The notes: generated from the letters alone by a model not told the origin. 64,000 bases of DNA from Ailurus styani (GCA_002007465.1 LNAC01000064.1:3836681-3900680), one strand, 5' to 3'. Counted from the stretch's first letter, positions 39,241 to 52,679 are shown. Numbers and translations: made by a program.

Positions 39241-39670
39241 ATTTACATAAATGGAAAGATGTTCCATGTTCATGGATTGGAAGGCTTAATGGTTACGATG
39301 GTAAGTTACTGTTTAATGGGTACACAATTACAGCTGAGTAAAATTTAAAAAGTTTTAGTGATGGATGATGGTGATGGCTGCACAACAGTGCCACAGAATG
39401 GTACATTTAAAATGGTTAAAATGGTAAGTTTATGGTGTATTTTACAATTAAAAAATTGACATACAAAAGTTAAGTTGGACATAAAATCATTAATAATATG
39501 TTAATAGTTAATAATACTTGACAGTAACAATAGTGACACTGAGGAAATTACCTAGGAAGAAAACAGGCTAATGAAAGTGAAAAAAAGAGGAAAAACCAAA
39601 AATCAAAACAAAACAAAGTGGTTCAAAGACATGGAAAGAGAAATGAAAAGTTCTAGAAAGAGAGACTAAA

Positions 39671-39768
39671 GGGGAGCCTGCTTCTCCCTCTCCCACTACC
39701 CCTGCTTGTGCTCCCTCTCTTGCTGTGTCTCTGTCAAGTAAATAAAAATAAAATCTTTTAAAAAAATA
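39671..39768 (+). mobile_element. CAN-SINE tail fragment
   Basis: Only the 3' half: ggggagcctgcttctccctc, the C/T-rich part and ataaaaataaaatctttt. The tRNA-like head is missing. Confidence 0.82.
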
Positions 39769-41584
39769 AGTAAAACCTATTTTGGATTAAATAACTATGT
39801 CATTTCAACTTAACTTTTAATTTTCTCCTAAGCCCTGGTTGTATGAAGAAGAGCCTATCACAACAATTAAATGGTATATCACATTGTTCTATGCTTTTAT
39901 AATACTACTCTTTTGTTATAATGGGAGAGGAGGGTAGAATATAATTATAAAACCATTTCAATGTAACAATTTTATTTAAATCTAACAACAACTTGTTACT
40001 GGGGCAATAACAAAAATATTAAGAGTAAACTCAGAACTTCTAATTACTGTGTGGAGACACCATGGGATGTGTCACAACTGTGCTGAGACATAGATCCCTT
40101 GGCTTGCAGAGTCTTTGGACAGCATCTGAGATAAATGGAACTTTCAGTGACTTCGAAATTTTTCTGATTACTTCATACACAAATATCATTTTCTATATAT
40201 GCAACAGACATGAAAAAGGTAGGGAAGCACTGCTCTAACTAACCATACAATTTATATTTAAATCTGTATAGGGAGACTTCTGTTGTTTACAGTATTGTTC
40301 ATAGAATGTCTTCTTAGAATCAAAAGATTATTAGGACGATAACTACCAAAAGGAGCAAAGGGATACGAGAGCTTTCCAGGAAAGCCATGTACAAACGGGA
40401 AGAAAGGCTTTTAAAATGGATGAACACAAAATATATCTGTATACTCTCCTCATTGTCCTCCTGAGCCCCATTTACTAAGTAGCTTCTCCAATGAGAGAAC
40501 AAAGTTTTATTTCCATTCAGTAAGTAACATGCAGGCAAATTCATCAAAATTATAAAAATATTTTTAACATGGAATTCAAAGGATCACAGTAACATATCTA
40601 ACATGCTAGAACGCAAAAGTAAAGTAACAAAAATTACAAAGATCATTACACAAAATTCTAGCAGCACAATAAACAAAGAGAAATCAGAAATGAAAACCTG
40701 GGCAGGAATTTTGAATTCTGGATAAATTAAACCACAGACTGAGTCATAGATGGAGCATTCATACACACAGGAGAAAACAAGGATTATATTTTCAGATGTC
40801 ATCATTCACGGGCTAATTCTCTAAGGGGTAAATTTAAACTCAAAGGATACATAGTTAACCTTGATCTCCACCTAACTATTTTCTTGAAAGCAAGGAGAGA
40901 AATTAATTATTTAATATTTAATACACAGACACCGTTTAATTTGTAAAGTTAGATTCAGCCCTAATACCGGTTATCATATCACAAAAATCTTCCTGCCACT
41001 TATGGAAAATAAAGCAGCTAAATTATTTTAAGATACTTCTCAAAGAACAAGTTTCACAAGTAATTGTAGGTTTCAAATCCATGTTGGACTACTCACCTCT
41101 TTTCTTGACTGCACTGTGTAAACAAGAGAAGACGGTACATTCTGAAAATATTTGCTACTTTTTCCTCCATAAGTCTGTGTTACCATCTGTAAGCTGCTTT
41201 AAATGGTCTTCCTTCAATAAATAAATCTTTTGCAGTAAGATCTTTCATTTACAGATCTTCTTCACACAGATCAGACTAAATCCATAGCTAATCCTTTCTT
41301 GATCAAAACTCTTCACAGTGTAGGGATAGAGGGTACATACCTCAATATCATAAGAGCCATCTATGAAAAACCCACAGCGAATATCATTCTCAATGGGGAA
41401 AAACTGAGAGCTTTTCCCCTAAGGTCAGGAAGAACGGCAGGGCTGTCCACTATCACCACTGCTATTCAACATAGTACTAGAAGTCCTAGCCTCAGCAATC
41501 AGACAACAAAAAGAAATAAAAGGCATCCGAATCAGCAAAGAAGAAGTCAAACTCTCACCCTTTGCAGAAGATAGGATACTTTAT

Positions 41585-42577
41585 GTGGAAAACCCAAAAG
41601 ACTCCACTCCAAAATTGCTAGAACTCATACAGGAATTCAGTCCAGTGTCAGGATATAAAATCAATGCACAGAAATCAGTTGCATTTCTATACACCAACAG
41701 CAGGACAGAAGAAAGAGAAATTATGGAGTCGATCCCATTTACAACTGCACTCAAAACCGTAAGATATCTAGGAATAAACCTAACCAAAGAGGAAAAGAAT
41801 ATATACTCAGAAAACTATAAAGTACTCATGAAAGAAACTGAGGAAGACACAAAGAAATGGAAAAATGTTCCATGCTCATGGATTGGAAGAACAAATATTG
41901 TGAAAATGTCTATGCTACCTAGAGCAATCTACATGTTTAATGCAATCCCTATCAAAATACCATCAACTTTTTTCAAAGAAATGGAACAAATAATCCTGAA
42001 ATTTATATGGAACCAGAAAAGATCCCGAACAGCCAGAGGAATGATGAAAAAGAAAACCAAAGTTAGCAGCATCACAATTCCAGACTTCAAGCTCTATTAC
42101 AAAGCTGTAATCAACAAGACAGTATGGTACTGGCATAAAAACAGACACATACATCAGTGCAACAAAACAGAGAACCCAGAAATGGACCCTCATCTCTATG
42201 GTCTACTAATCTTTAACAAAGCAAGAAAGAATGTCCAATGGAAAAAAGACAGTCTCTTCAACAAATGGTGTTGGGAAAATTGGACAGCCACATGCAGAAG
42301 AATGAAACTGGACCATTTCCTTATACCACACACAAAAACAGACTCAAAATGGATGAAAGGCCTCAATGTGAGACAGGAATCCATCCTTGAGAACACAGGC
42401 AGCAACCTATTTGACCTCAGAGGCAGCAACTTCTTCCTAGAAACATCACCAAAGGCAAGGGAAGCAAGGACAAAAATGAACTATTGGGACTTCATCAAGA
42501 TAAAAAGCTTTTGCACAACAAAGGAAACAGTCAACAAAACCAAAAGACAAGGGTGCCTGAGTGGCTCAGTGGGTTAA
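41585..42577 (+). pseudogene. L1 ORF2 remnant (C-terminal part)
   Basis: A 330-codon open frame of ORF2p. Recognisable L1 segments are [55 protein letters not shown] and [16 protein letters not shown]. This is the region after the reverse-transcriptase catalytic core. The first Met is not a real start; a frameshift separates it from upstream ORF2 sequence near 41299-41574. The frame's end is inside the inserted SINE (from about 42550), so it is truncated at both ends and non-functional. Confidence 0.9.
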
Positions 42578-42737
42578 AGCCTCTGCTTTCAGCTCAGGTC
42601 ATGATCTCAGGGTCCTGGGATCAAGGCCTGCATCAGGCTCCCTGCTCAGCAGGGAGCCTGCTTCCTCCTCTCTCTCTGCGTGCCTCTTTGCCTACTTGTG
42701 ATCTCTCTCTCTGTCAAATAAATAAATAAATCTTTAA
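42550..42737 (+). mobile_element. CAN-SINE, young subfamily, nested in L1 ORF2
   Basis: Head gggtgcctgagtggctcagt, gggttaaagcctctgctttc, body and aaataaataaatctttaaaa tail. The L1 target 'accaaaagacaa' before it recurs as 'aacaaaaggcaa' (near 42748-42759), so it post-dates the L1. Confidence 0.95.
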
Positions 42738-44574
42738 AAAACACAAAAAACAAAAGGCAAAGGACAGAATGGGAGAAGATATTTGCAAATGACATATCAG
42801 ATAAAGGGCTAGTATCCAAAATCTATAAACAACTTATCAAACTCAACACCCAAAGAACAAATAATCCAATCAAGAAATGGGCAGAAGACATGAGCAGACA
42901 TTTCTGCAAAGAAGACATCCAAATGGGCAATAGACATATGAAAAAGTGCTCCACATCACTCAACATCAGGGAAATACAAATCAAAACCACAGTGAGATAC
43001 CACCTCATACCAGTCAGAATGGCTAAAATAAATAAGTCAGGAAATGACAGATGCAGTGAAAAGGGGAACCCTCCTACACTGTTGGTGGGAATGCAAGCTG
43101 GTGTAGCCACTCTGGAAAACAGTGTGGAGGTTCCTCAAAAAGTTGAAAATAGAGCTACCTTCTGACCCAGCAATCACACTACTGGGTATTTACCCTAAAG
43201 ATACAAATGTAGCGATCTGAAGGGGCATGTGCACCCGAATGTTTATACCAGCAGTGTCCACAATAGCCAAACTATGGAAAGAACCTAGACGTCCATCAAC
43301 AAATGAATGGATAAAGATGTGGTATATATATACACAATGGAATACTATGCAGCCATCAAACAAGCTGAAATCTTGCCATTTGAAACGACGTGGATGGAAC
43401 TAGAGGGTATTATGCTAAGTGAAATAAGTCAATCAGAGAAAGACAATTACCATATAATCTCACTGATATGTGGAATTTGAGAAACAAGGCAGAGGATCAT
43501 AGGGGAAGAGAGAAAAAAATGAAACAAGCTGAAACCAGAGAGGGAGACAAACCATAAGAGACTCAGGAAACAAACTGAGGGCTGCTGGGGGGTGGGAAAA
43601 GATAGGGTGGCTGGGTATTGGATATTGGGGAGGGTATGTGCTATGGTGAGTACTGTGAATTGTGTAAGACTGATGATTCACAGACCTGTACCCCTGAAGC
43701 AAATAATACACTATATATTAATAAAAAAAATCCACAGCTAACACAAAACTAATAAATCCACTAGAAGCATTTCCATTGTTTATGTTTACAACTAAATCAG
43801 AAAGAATCCTCAACATTCTAAATTTAAATTAACTTCAGTAGTGTATGGAATTTATTATTAAAATCAGAATTAATTTCTTTTTATGTGATTGAAAAAATTT
43901 CCCCTTTGTTAATCTCTCCCTTTGTTAATTTCCCCATTTTGGCTAATGAAGACATCAGTCTTCTAGCTTATATTATAATACGTCTACTAAAACAAAATTG
44001 TTACTAACATCATGTTTTAAGATCCATCTCAAAAAATTTTTAAGATCCATTCTCTGTAAAATCCCCACAGATCCCATAGAATAAATGTGTTAATCATATT
44101 CCTACAATTACAGGCCATGTTCATCTCTATTACGTCTTGTATCAGGGCCACCATGTTGTTTTATGTAGGTCATACTGCACTTTGTGTGAATGGCAGTCCC
44201 TAGATGCATAACTAACAGATGGGACCATTCCACAAGAGCGTTGTCTTTACTGGTCTTTCGATGTTTTTTAAGTGTTTCTTTCCAAAACAAACAAACAAAA
44301 CCACTCCCCAAAACCGGCAGTCATGTTTATTTGAATATCCCAGTAAATAAAGTACTTAGTAAACAATGGAACACTCTCCTTTCTGCCAGTGAAATGTCTC
44401 TATGATTTAACTTCATTTATCAATTTTATTTGTATTATCCTTTGTCTAATAATTTATCACCCCAAGCTTTGATTACTCTTCCAAAATATTCACAAAGTGT
44501 ATTCTGTGCAATGTTAATATGCAGGAAAAAGAGTCTTTGGTTAACCAAGTTTGGACCCTACTGCATTCAATATA

Positions 44575-44601
44575 GTGTTGTTGTTGTTGTCGTTGTTGTT
44601 T
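44575..44601 (+). repeat. GTT trinucleotide microsatellite
   Basis: About nine gtt units with one gtc interruption (gttgttgttgttgtcgttgt). Confidence 0.9.
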
Positions 44602-45218
44602 TAAACTGCAGGACCTTTTGTATTCTAAGAACATTAGGACTCTCCAAGAAAGAACTCACTGCTTTTACCGTAGTAGGGATATGCCCCACTGACTTCATAA
44701 TGACACATTTCTAGATTCCTGACCTATGCCTCATTTGGGTGGGGGTGGGGGTGAAAAAAGTAATACCATCACTCAGGTCACTGTGTTTTTCAGAATTTAG
44801 AATGAGCAGTTGCTTGTGCTGTTGTCTAATAGATCTATTCTAATATGTATTAGAGCCTCAAAGCAAGTAAAAAATAATGCCCACTTAACTGATTGCCTTT
44901 ATTGATTTGTTTGAAAAAAAAAACTCCTTTACTTGCTCCTTATTCCAATTTTGTATTTTGCCAATAAGTTTATTTCCACAGGAAATGATATCTTTATGCA
45001 GAAACAGAAACATAACTTCTACCTCTGTCTTTTCTAGTAGTTCTCAGTGGTGCAAGTTCAGCCCTCTAGGTTGTGTTTTGGAAATGTATTAGGATGTTTT
45101 TCATTGACTCAATGACCAGGTGTCACTACTGGCATTTAAAGGTTTGGAGTAGGGGAATCAAGAGGTTCTATGATGAAGAAGACAGTCCTGAAAAACAAAA
45201 ACTATCTCAGAGAAATTT

Positions 45219-45410
45219 TTTAAAAAAATTTTTTACTTATTTGAGAGAGAGAAAGAGGGTATGAGCAGGGAAGGGAGGGGGCAGAGGGAGAAGGAGAAGC
45301 AGATTTCTTACGGAGCATGGAGCCCAACATGGGGCTTAATCCCAGGACCCTGGAATCCTGCCCTGAGCCAAAAGCAGACACTTAACCGAGTGAGTCACCC
45401 GGGTACTCCC
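45219..45410 (-). mobile_element. CAN-SINE, older subfamily
   Basis: Antisense A-tail (aaaaaaattttttacttatt), GA tract and body, ending gagtcacccgggtactccct. The flanks ctcagagaaattt (45204-45216) and ctcacagaaattt (45414-45426) are a TSD with one mismatch. Confidence 0.93.
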
Positions 45411-46422
45411 TAGCTCACAGAAATTTACACAAGTGAAAATCTTGTGTATAAACTTTGGAAATAAAATTGAATTCAGTTTTAGATCTAAACATTATTTTTT
45501 TTGGCATTTTCTGCATGATTTTTTTATATACCAAGAGTTCCAGAAACATAACTACTGAAATGAAAATAAGAATATTGTTTTGTTCAAAACCTTACCAGAG
45601 TTGCCACTATTTCAGAAAATGATCCCACCAACAAATGAGGCCACAACAGTACCACTTGTGATACTGGATATAGACCTTCACAACTCCATCTGTATCACTC
45701 ACATTCACAGTAATTATATGTACCGGCTTAAGTCATTAGGTCTTCTAACATAGTCATGCCTGAGCATTTATACATATATTGAAATACATGTTATTATATC
45801 TTGAATTATATATTCCTTTAATCCTTTATATTTTATTTAAGGTATTAGATATTTTTGAAACTATATATAGATTATATTATTTTTTAATTTTCATTTCAGG
45901 ATCATAAAGGGGCATTATAAAATATTTGTTATAAAAGGGCACTGGCATGTTGGGTGAGGTTAGGGTGCTAAAAATGAAAAGAAGATTTTCTATGAAAGGG
46001 AGAAGGAGAGGACTTTGGGTCTGACAGGATTGAAAACCACTAATGTAAAGATAATAAGAACACCATGGTTTACAAAAAGGGCAGGGACAGAGAGGGTAGG
46101 GAAAAGGAGCATGAGCCTCTTTTTCACTCAGTTTCTAAGTTTCCATACATCTGAGGAAACATACCTTTACCGTGTCTCAGTTCTTTCCATTTCAGAGAAC
46201 CCCCCCACTGTCCTGAACTACCCCACTACCTACTGAAAGTAATTAAAATCCTGGGACCCAAAAGGAACATTAATAAACAGCCACTGCTACCACAGCTCCC
46301 CATGAGCCTTCTAAACCTGCCAGCTTCCACAGAAGTGAGGTCATCTTCATTCTCAATCCTGATATAGAACTCTGTGGTATATATCACCCTTCGCTGGCAA
46401 CAGAATTTTCAGAAACACTTAC

Positions 46423-46626
46423 CTCAGTAGTAGTTCCAACGTCAGCAGATGGGCTGCATGTGCTGGTATCTGGAGGAAGTGTGCCTACACTGCTTCTCAC
46501 TGGAGAACCAGGGACTGGCCCTGCCACGGTTTCCGGATAGGCTGAGGAAGGACTGAGATTGCCTCTCCTCTGAATCTTATTCCAGACCTTATTCATGATC
46601 TCAGTTAGCTCATATAAGAGCTGCAC
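46423..46626 (-). CDS. VPS13B: VPS13B exon 2 of 7 in this window (204 nt, phase 0-0)
   Basis: The acceptor is ctactcag|GTG and the donor GAG|gtaagt. It codes for exactly 68 residues, starting VQLLYELTEIMNKVWNKIQ. The first 20 or so residues look helical; the rest is rich in Ser, Pro, Thr and Gly (for example SPSSAYPETVAGPVPGSPVR) and is predicted to be a disordered linker between groove segments. Because both ends are phase 0, skipping it would keep the frame. It stands alone between introns of 13.2 and 16.3 kb. The open frame continues into the intron with an ATG at 46624-46626 overlapping the second codon, which has no meaning as a start. Confidence 0.94.
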
Positions 46627-48309
46627 CTGAGTAGAAGGGAAAAAAAAAAAAAGGAAAACAAGCCTTTCAACTTCTAGTCACAATTAACTAAATTACTACA
46701 CATGAGAAAATTGAAACAAGTCTAGAGAAACTAGAATATATGAAACAAGAATCTGTTAATGTACCACTGATCATATTTATATCACCTATAGCCTATGAAA
46801 TAATTATTTCATAATATATAGTAAAATTATACATATGATCATAAATATTTTATGATACTATGAGTCTGATGAGATATGCAGAGAAAATTCATGTAACAAG
46901 TATATAATTTAAAGCATTTTATGATAAGTTTGAAGTAGATATAATGAATTTACTCATAAAGTTTGCCACATATTTATACTGTGATATTTTATGAGCAACT
47001 TAGCATTTTTGTGGGAAAATCATGTTAATGTGTTAATAATGCAAACAAAACAGCTTATTATGGGACAGTGGATTGCTTTTAATATATGACTAATAGAACA
47101 CAAATAAATGCCTCTTAAGCAGAGGCCAGCATCAGAATTACATATCAAATATATACTAGTAAATAGGACTATTTAATTACATATGAAATAATTACCATTC
47201 TTATTTCTAAATGATTTCCACATTTTAATTCTCCTTATTTTTCTGAGGGATAAAACTGAAACAGGATTTCTTGCCCAGCAAAATAAAGTGAAAAAGAATA
47301 ACATAACATAGAATAGTAAAAGGAAAATGTTACATATGAGACTTTGCTATAGATAAAGAACATAAACTATCCAACCTACTATTCCCCTTGGATTTGTCAT
47401 TCCAATATTCAGAGAAAAAACTGTTTAACTTGCACATTGTTTGACTAAGTTCTAAGATATTTACATAAGATTTCATAAATAAGCATTAATCATGGAATTT
47501 GTATGACAACATATTGCCATATACTGTATAAAACAAGCCCAAGGAAAAAAATGCAAACAAAATATATAAGCAAATCCACAGCTGGATACCATATTCCGTG
47601 TGCCATTAAAAAAAAAAAAGTGAAATTCTCATATTTATAAGAAGTTTCAGCCCCAGGACACATCCAGATGATAAAGCTGGCTTCTTATGTGGGCAGAACA
47701 GATGCATAAAAACAGTGTTGTCAACCCTTATTTGATATAAAACAGTACTTGGGTTACAGTTTTCTCTGGCTTTTTGCGTGATGAAGTCTCAAATCTCAGG
47801 TTATAGTTCTTTTTGTTTAAAAAAATAATCTAACGGCTAGAGATCTTACAAAAAACCTCTTAGAAAAATTTTAGTTCAAATTCTTTTGTCCTTCATAATC
47901 AAGACTAAGTTCTCACTAAAAAGAAACAATTTTGTTGCTAAATATTTTGAAAAAAGATTATTTTACTTTTTCTTAAGCAATTAAAACTGACAAATAACGA
48001 AAGCATAAACCAAAGAAAACAACTTTTAAATACTTCTAAGGGCATATGGTTTATTTATTTAAGAGAACTGATGCTTTTATTGTCACTATTTCTCATTTCC
48101 TTTAACAATTAGCCTTAAATAATTGTGTATGAGTACATCTAAGTACATCGTGTAGTTAATGCACCAAGCAAACAGGGACATAAACTTTAAACATATTTTT
48201 ACTTTCAAAGGAGAAAGTCACTATCACAGAATTCAGACTTGTCAAATTCAGAGGTTTTAAAAAAAATAAAAAATTTCAGATAAATGTTCAATTCTTATCC
48301 TCCAAGCTG

Positions 48310-49280
48310 TACTGAAAAGTATGCCAGTTCAAGCCACAATAAGCTACCACTACCCACCTATTAAAATGGCTAACTTTAAGATTTATTTATTTATCTACTT
48401 ATTTATTTATTTGACAGAGAGAGAGAGAGAGAGAAATCACAAGTAGGCAGAGAGGCAGGCAGACAGAGGGGGAAGCAGGCCCTCCGCTGAGTGGAGAGCC
48501 TGATACGGGGCTCAATCCCAGGACCCTGAGATCATGACCTGAGCCGAAGGCAGAGGCTTAACCCACTGAGCCACCCAGGTGCCGCTAAAATGTCTAACTT
48601 AAAAAGCCTAACCATACCAGTATTGGCAAAGATGTAGAACAACTGAAACTCTCATTTACTGCTGATAGGAATGCAAAATTTAGAATACAATTTGGTGGCT
48701 TCTGAAAGAGACATACACCTACCATATGATCCAGCCCTTTCATTCCTAAGTGTTTCCTCTAAAAAAATGAAAGTCTATGTCCACACAAAGTCCTGAACAA
48801 AAATGTTCATAGCAATTTTTCTGTAGTAATCTACAACTGGAAAAAATCTCAATGTTTACTGATAAGTGGATAAACAAAATGCAGTATATCCATACAACAG
48901 AATGATATCAGTAAAAAGAAATCAATATGCATTCATGAAAAACAAGGCTTAATCTCAAAGTGATTATGCTGAATGAAAGAAGCGAGGCCAAAAAAAAAAA
49001 AAAAGAGAGAGCTAGAGATACATAATACAAGTGTATGATTCTATTTATACAGAATCTTAGCAAATGACAATTAATCCTTAATGACAGAATCAGTAGTTCC
49101 CTGGAATGGGGGAAGTAGTGAAACAGAGGATAACAAAGTAGCATAAAGAAACTTTTGAAGATGATGGATGGATGCATTACCTTGATTCTGAGAATGGTTT
49201 CATGTGCCAAATCTTACAGCATTAGATAATTTAAACATATGCAGTTTATTGCATGTAAGGATATCCTAATAAAACTTTAA
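48310..49280 (+). mobile_element. Old L1 LINE 3' end, sense, split by a SINE
   Basis: 'aagctaccactacccaccta' and 'ttaaaatggctaacttta', then the SINE, then 'accagtattggcaaagatgt', 'ccatatgatccagccctttc', 'gcagtatatccatacaacag', 'atggatgcattaccttgatt'. An L1M-type 3' end. Confidence 0.85.
48379..48586 (-). mobile_element. CAN-SINE, young subfamily, nested in L1
   Basis: Antisense element from aagatttatttatttatcta to the head 'taacccactgagccacccag'. The L1 words 'aaaatggctaacttta' and 'taaaatgtctaactta' on the two sides are the TSD. Confidence 0.95.
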
Positions 49281-51399
49281 AAATCTCTAAAAAATGAGCA
49301 CCATGTGAGGAGGTTTTATGTATTTTTCTGAAGGTGACTGAATATTAACGATATCTTGTATATCAAAAACTTACTGAATATAAAAAATGTAATATTTTAC
49401 ATTTTAAAAATTAACTTCACATATACTTTTCCATTTAATCTATAACCAATCATAAAGGATACTTAATTGGACTGAAGAGGCTGAGATAATTCTCAAGAAG
49501 ATCCATTCCTGAAGGACAGATGTGATTTAAGTGGAGGCAAAAGGCCATTGCAGTCGTAAGACTAGCAAGAGCAATAGCCAAATGCAGGAAATGATATAGG
49601 GGCAACGAAAAGAAAAGTTTTATCCAGTTAGGCAGGAAGAACTTGTTTTACAGAGTATTAGGAGTGAGAGTCAGATAAAAGAATAACCATAAAGACAGAA
49701 GAAGAAAATCATGGATATACAATTTCAATGGAAACCAAGCAGGAATGGAATTTCAACAAAGGATCACTAATCCATGGTGAACACCAGAGCTCTAAGTGAA
49801 TACAAACTTAAAAAGTCTAGCTTATTTGGCATGCAGGTTGTCACTAATTATTAGAACTCAGTTTCAAAAAAAAAAAGTTTTTGCCAAATAAATTTTTAAA
49901 TAGACTTTACTTATAAAGCATAACACTTAGTCTAATTTTGCTTAAAGATAAAACTGAAAATCAGGGGCTCCGAAAAATTAAAAATGAGTGGTACTAGAAT
50001 ATAAATCCAGTTTTGTTTAAATTCAATGCTGTTTTCTTAGACAGTGATGTCAAATTCCACAGTCCCTCTAAAAACTGAACATAACTTACAGCAATAAAAA
50101 CTATGAATAAACAGGATAAAAAGCATAAACCCATTCTTTCTCTAGTTCCACATACTCACAACCCAAAAATGTAAAGATGGTTTTATGTTCCTAGAAATGC
50201 CTTATAAGAAAATGAAATATATCAATTTATTGGCTAAGGGAAAATTGAACTTTCATTACATTAAAAACAGGATTCTACAGGCTCTTTTAATTTTAGAATA
50301 AACAGAATTTTTAAGGTCAAAGAAACTAGTTTCTAAAGACATTAAAGAGAATTGTGTAACTTTGTTAACTGTTAAACAGTTAAGTTAAAGGGAAGGGTTA
50401 ATGAAAATCACCCCTAGAATCAAAAACTCTTGACTATTCAACTGGGTTAAATATTTATACTCTCTACGGCTCTTGAATAGCAATGAGTTCTAAGAACTGA
50501 CACAGTAGTTTAGTTCACCATAGTTGATACACAGACCTACAATAATGTCTAACATGATAAAGAATTTGTTCTGGGCATGCCCTACATACAGAGCTTGCCC
50601 TTTATTTCAAAATATATCAACAGTTGAAGGGTTTGTATTTAGGCAATAATGAATCAAATTAATTAATATACCAGTATCAAAACTTCTGGTATCACTCTAA
50701 TGGATAAACAAAAAAATGGTATTTATAAAAGAATTATTTCCTTAAAATGTAATCAAGAATCTTATGTACTGGCTATAAATCAATACTCCACAAGGCTTCT
50801 GATAACATATGCAAAATTTGGTGGTTATATACATTATTTTAGGAAACAGCCTCATAGCTTTTATCAGATTCTCAAAGAAGTCCATGGCACAAAAAAGAAC
50901 AAGAAGTACTGTGATTCACAAAAACAAAAGCAAAACAAATGGATTAGTGAGAAACCACTCAAAAATAAAAACGTTATTTTGAGTCATTAATCTTAAAAAT
51001 AAATGGTAAATTTTAGGATGCATGTGGATGCATTTTAGGGGTCCATGATATTCTTTATAAGGTAGGATACCCAGAAAATAAAAACAGACCTACAGATATA
51101 TTTCATCAAAAAAGATTAAACATTTTTGGCAAAAGATCCCATGAAGGCAAATAACTGCATTACAAATATAGGGTTTGTATTTATAGAACCTAAGGGAAAC
51201 TCTTCAAATTGCTAAGAAATTTAATACAAAAATTGGGTAAATTACATAAATTATCAATTCATAAAACAAAATCATTGGCCCATAAACATTCAAAAACTGT
51301 TCAACTTTATTAATAATCAGGAAAATACAAATTAATGTAAATAATATGAACTGTCAATTCACAAACACAATGGCCAATAAACATTTAAAAAGATGCTCG

Positions 51400-51960
51400 G
51401 ACATCTGGTTTCATTTCCCTTCAGTCTGAGATACTTCAAGATTTATTTCTTTTTTTTTTAAGATTTTTTATTTATTTGACAGAGAGAGAGAGAGCACGAA
51501 TAGGGGGAGCAGGCAGAGGGAGAGGAAGGAGCAGGCTCCCCAGTGAACAGGGAGCCCAATACAGGGCTCAATCCCAGGACCCTGGGATCACGACCTGAGC
51601 CGAAAGCAGCTGCTTAACTGACTGAGTCACCCAGGCGCCCCTCTAAGATTTCTTACAGTGCAGTTCTACTGGTGATAGATTCCTTTATGTGAAAATGTCT
51701 TTATTTAGTTTTTATTCATAATCATGTATTTTTTTTAATTTAGAATTTTGGGTTGATAGGCTGTTTTTATTATTTTCAAGATTTAAAGATGTTGCTCTTC
51801 TGGTCTTTACACTCAGGAGAAGTAAGCTAACAATCAAATCTGGGTCCTCTTGTACGTAATGTGTTATTTTTCTCATGATAGTTTCAAGATTTGCTCTTTA
51901 TCTGTGGCTTTCAACAGTTGCATTAAAATGTGTGTAGGGATGACCTTCTTCATGTTGTAT
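51400..51960 (-). mobile_element. Possible old L1 3' UTR fragment, antisense
   Basis: Text such as 'agattcctttatgtgaaaat', 'gatgttgctcttctggtctt' and 'gatttgctctttatctgtgg' resembles antisense L1 3' UTRs of old families. A SINE splits it. The family assignment is weak. Confidence 0.45.
51449..51642 (-). mobile_element. CAN-SINE
   Basis: Antisense element from tttttttttaagatttttta to 'gactgagtcacccaggcgcc'. The words caagattta and taagattt at the two sides suggest a TSD. Confidence 0.94.
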
Positions 51961-52124
51961 GGACCAAGGACAGGGCGCCCCATGATGGCCCACTCTGAAT
52001 GAAGATTGTATTGAATTAAGAAGCAATAAAAATGCAGCAGATTCAGGAAAAGCTCTTTACCTCTCCCACAACTGCCTCAAAGCATTTAGGTAGAGGACCT
52101 GCTCCAAGAAGAGAACTATGACAC

Positions 52125-52330
52125 AAAATATGTTTATTTAATTCCACATGTGGGTGAAATCATATGGTTTTATTTCTCTGACTTATTTCACTTAGCATAA
52201 TATACTCTAGCTCCATACACATCCTTGCATGTGGCAAGATTTCATTCTTTTTGATGGCCGAGTAATATTCCATTTTATGTATATGTGTGTGTATGCCTGT
52301 GTTCTCCTCTAGGATTTTGATGGTTTCCTT
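52125..52330 (-). mobile_element. Carnivore L1 LINE 3' fragment, antisense
   Basis: Landmarks 'attccacatgtgggtgaaat', 'tgacttatttcacttagcat', 'gtggcaagatttcattcttt' and 'gagtaatattccattttatg'. The minus-strand open frame at 52160-52360 is this L1. Confidence 0.85.
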
Positions 52331-52679
52331 ACTCACATTTAGGTCTTTCAACCCATGCACATGCTATTAAATTTAATTTTCTCCTATTAATCTGTCCAAT
52401 ATCGACTTGATTCTTAGTCCACCTAAAAGGACCTTGAAATGACAGAATATTCTCGCTCCCCAACAGTGTGTTTATCTTATTCATCTCTGTTTTCCTCATT
52501 TCTGAATGAAGTCTAAAGTACTGGACTTGTTAGTACTCAATAAATATTCTTCTACACTTGGGAAAAAAATCAAATCATCTTTTCTAATTTTGACAGTATC
52601 CAGAGGGAATCTGGAAACGTATACTAAAGCAAGCACTCACAAGAAAGAGGCTAACTTGGAATCTTTCTTTCTTTCTTTC

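Larger units (their letters stand above)
38500..39465 (+). mobile_element. L1 LINE fragment (ORF2 part and 3' end) with two nested SINEs
   Basis: Landmarks: 'gaagtcccagtcagagcaat', 'gatttcta'-like 'aaaccctaaagattctatac', 'aaatacttaggaataaactt', 'gttccatgttcatggattgg', then 'aatggtacatttaaaatggt'. It is internally shortened compared with a full ORF2. SINEs at 38771 and 39057 interrupt it with clean TSDs. Confidence 0.82.
41292..43727 (+). mobile_element. 5'-truncated carnivore L1 LINE, 2.4 kb, with TSD
   Basis: Begins in the reverse-transcriptase part of ORF2 and runs to the 3' end ('gtacccctgaagcaaataat', then attaataaaaaaaa). The flanks are aaatccatagctaa (41278-41291) and aaatccacagctaa (43728-43741), a 14 bp TSD with one mismatch. 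It is transcribed opposite to VPS13B. A young SINE (42550-42737) splits it. It is the least decayed L1 here. Confidence 0.93.
30121..46422 (-). other. VPS13B intron, 16.3 kb, repeat-dense
   Basis: The most transposon-rich intron: four dated or datable L1 segments and about fourteen SINEs between 30384 and 45410. Unassigned stretches are 30850-31310, 31520-33580, 34745-34990, 37560-38490, 39770-41270, 43745-45200 and 45430-46420. The 32600-33300 piece is somewhat richer in GC and may be an old degenerate retrocopy or repeat, but I could not name a source. Confidence 0.7.
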
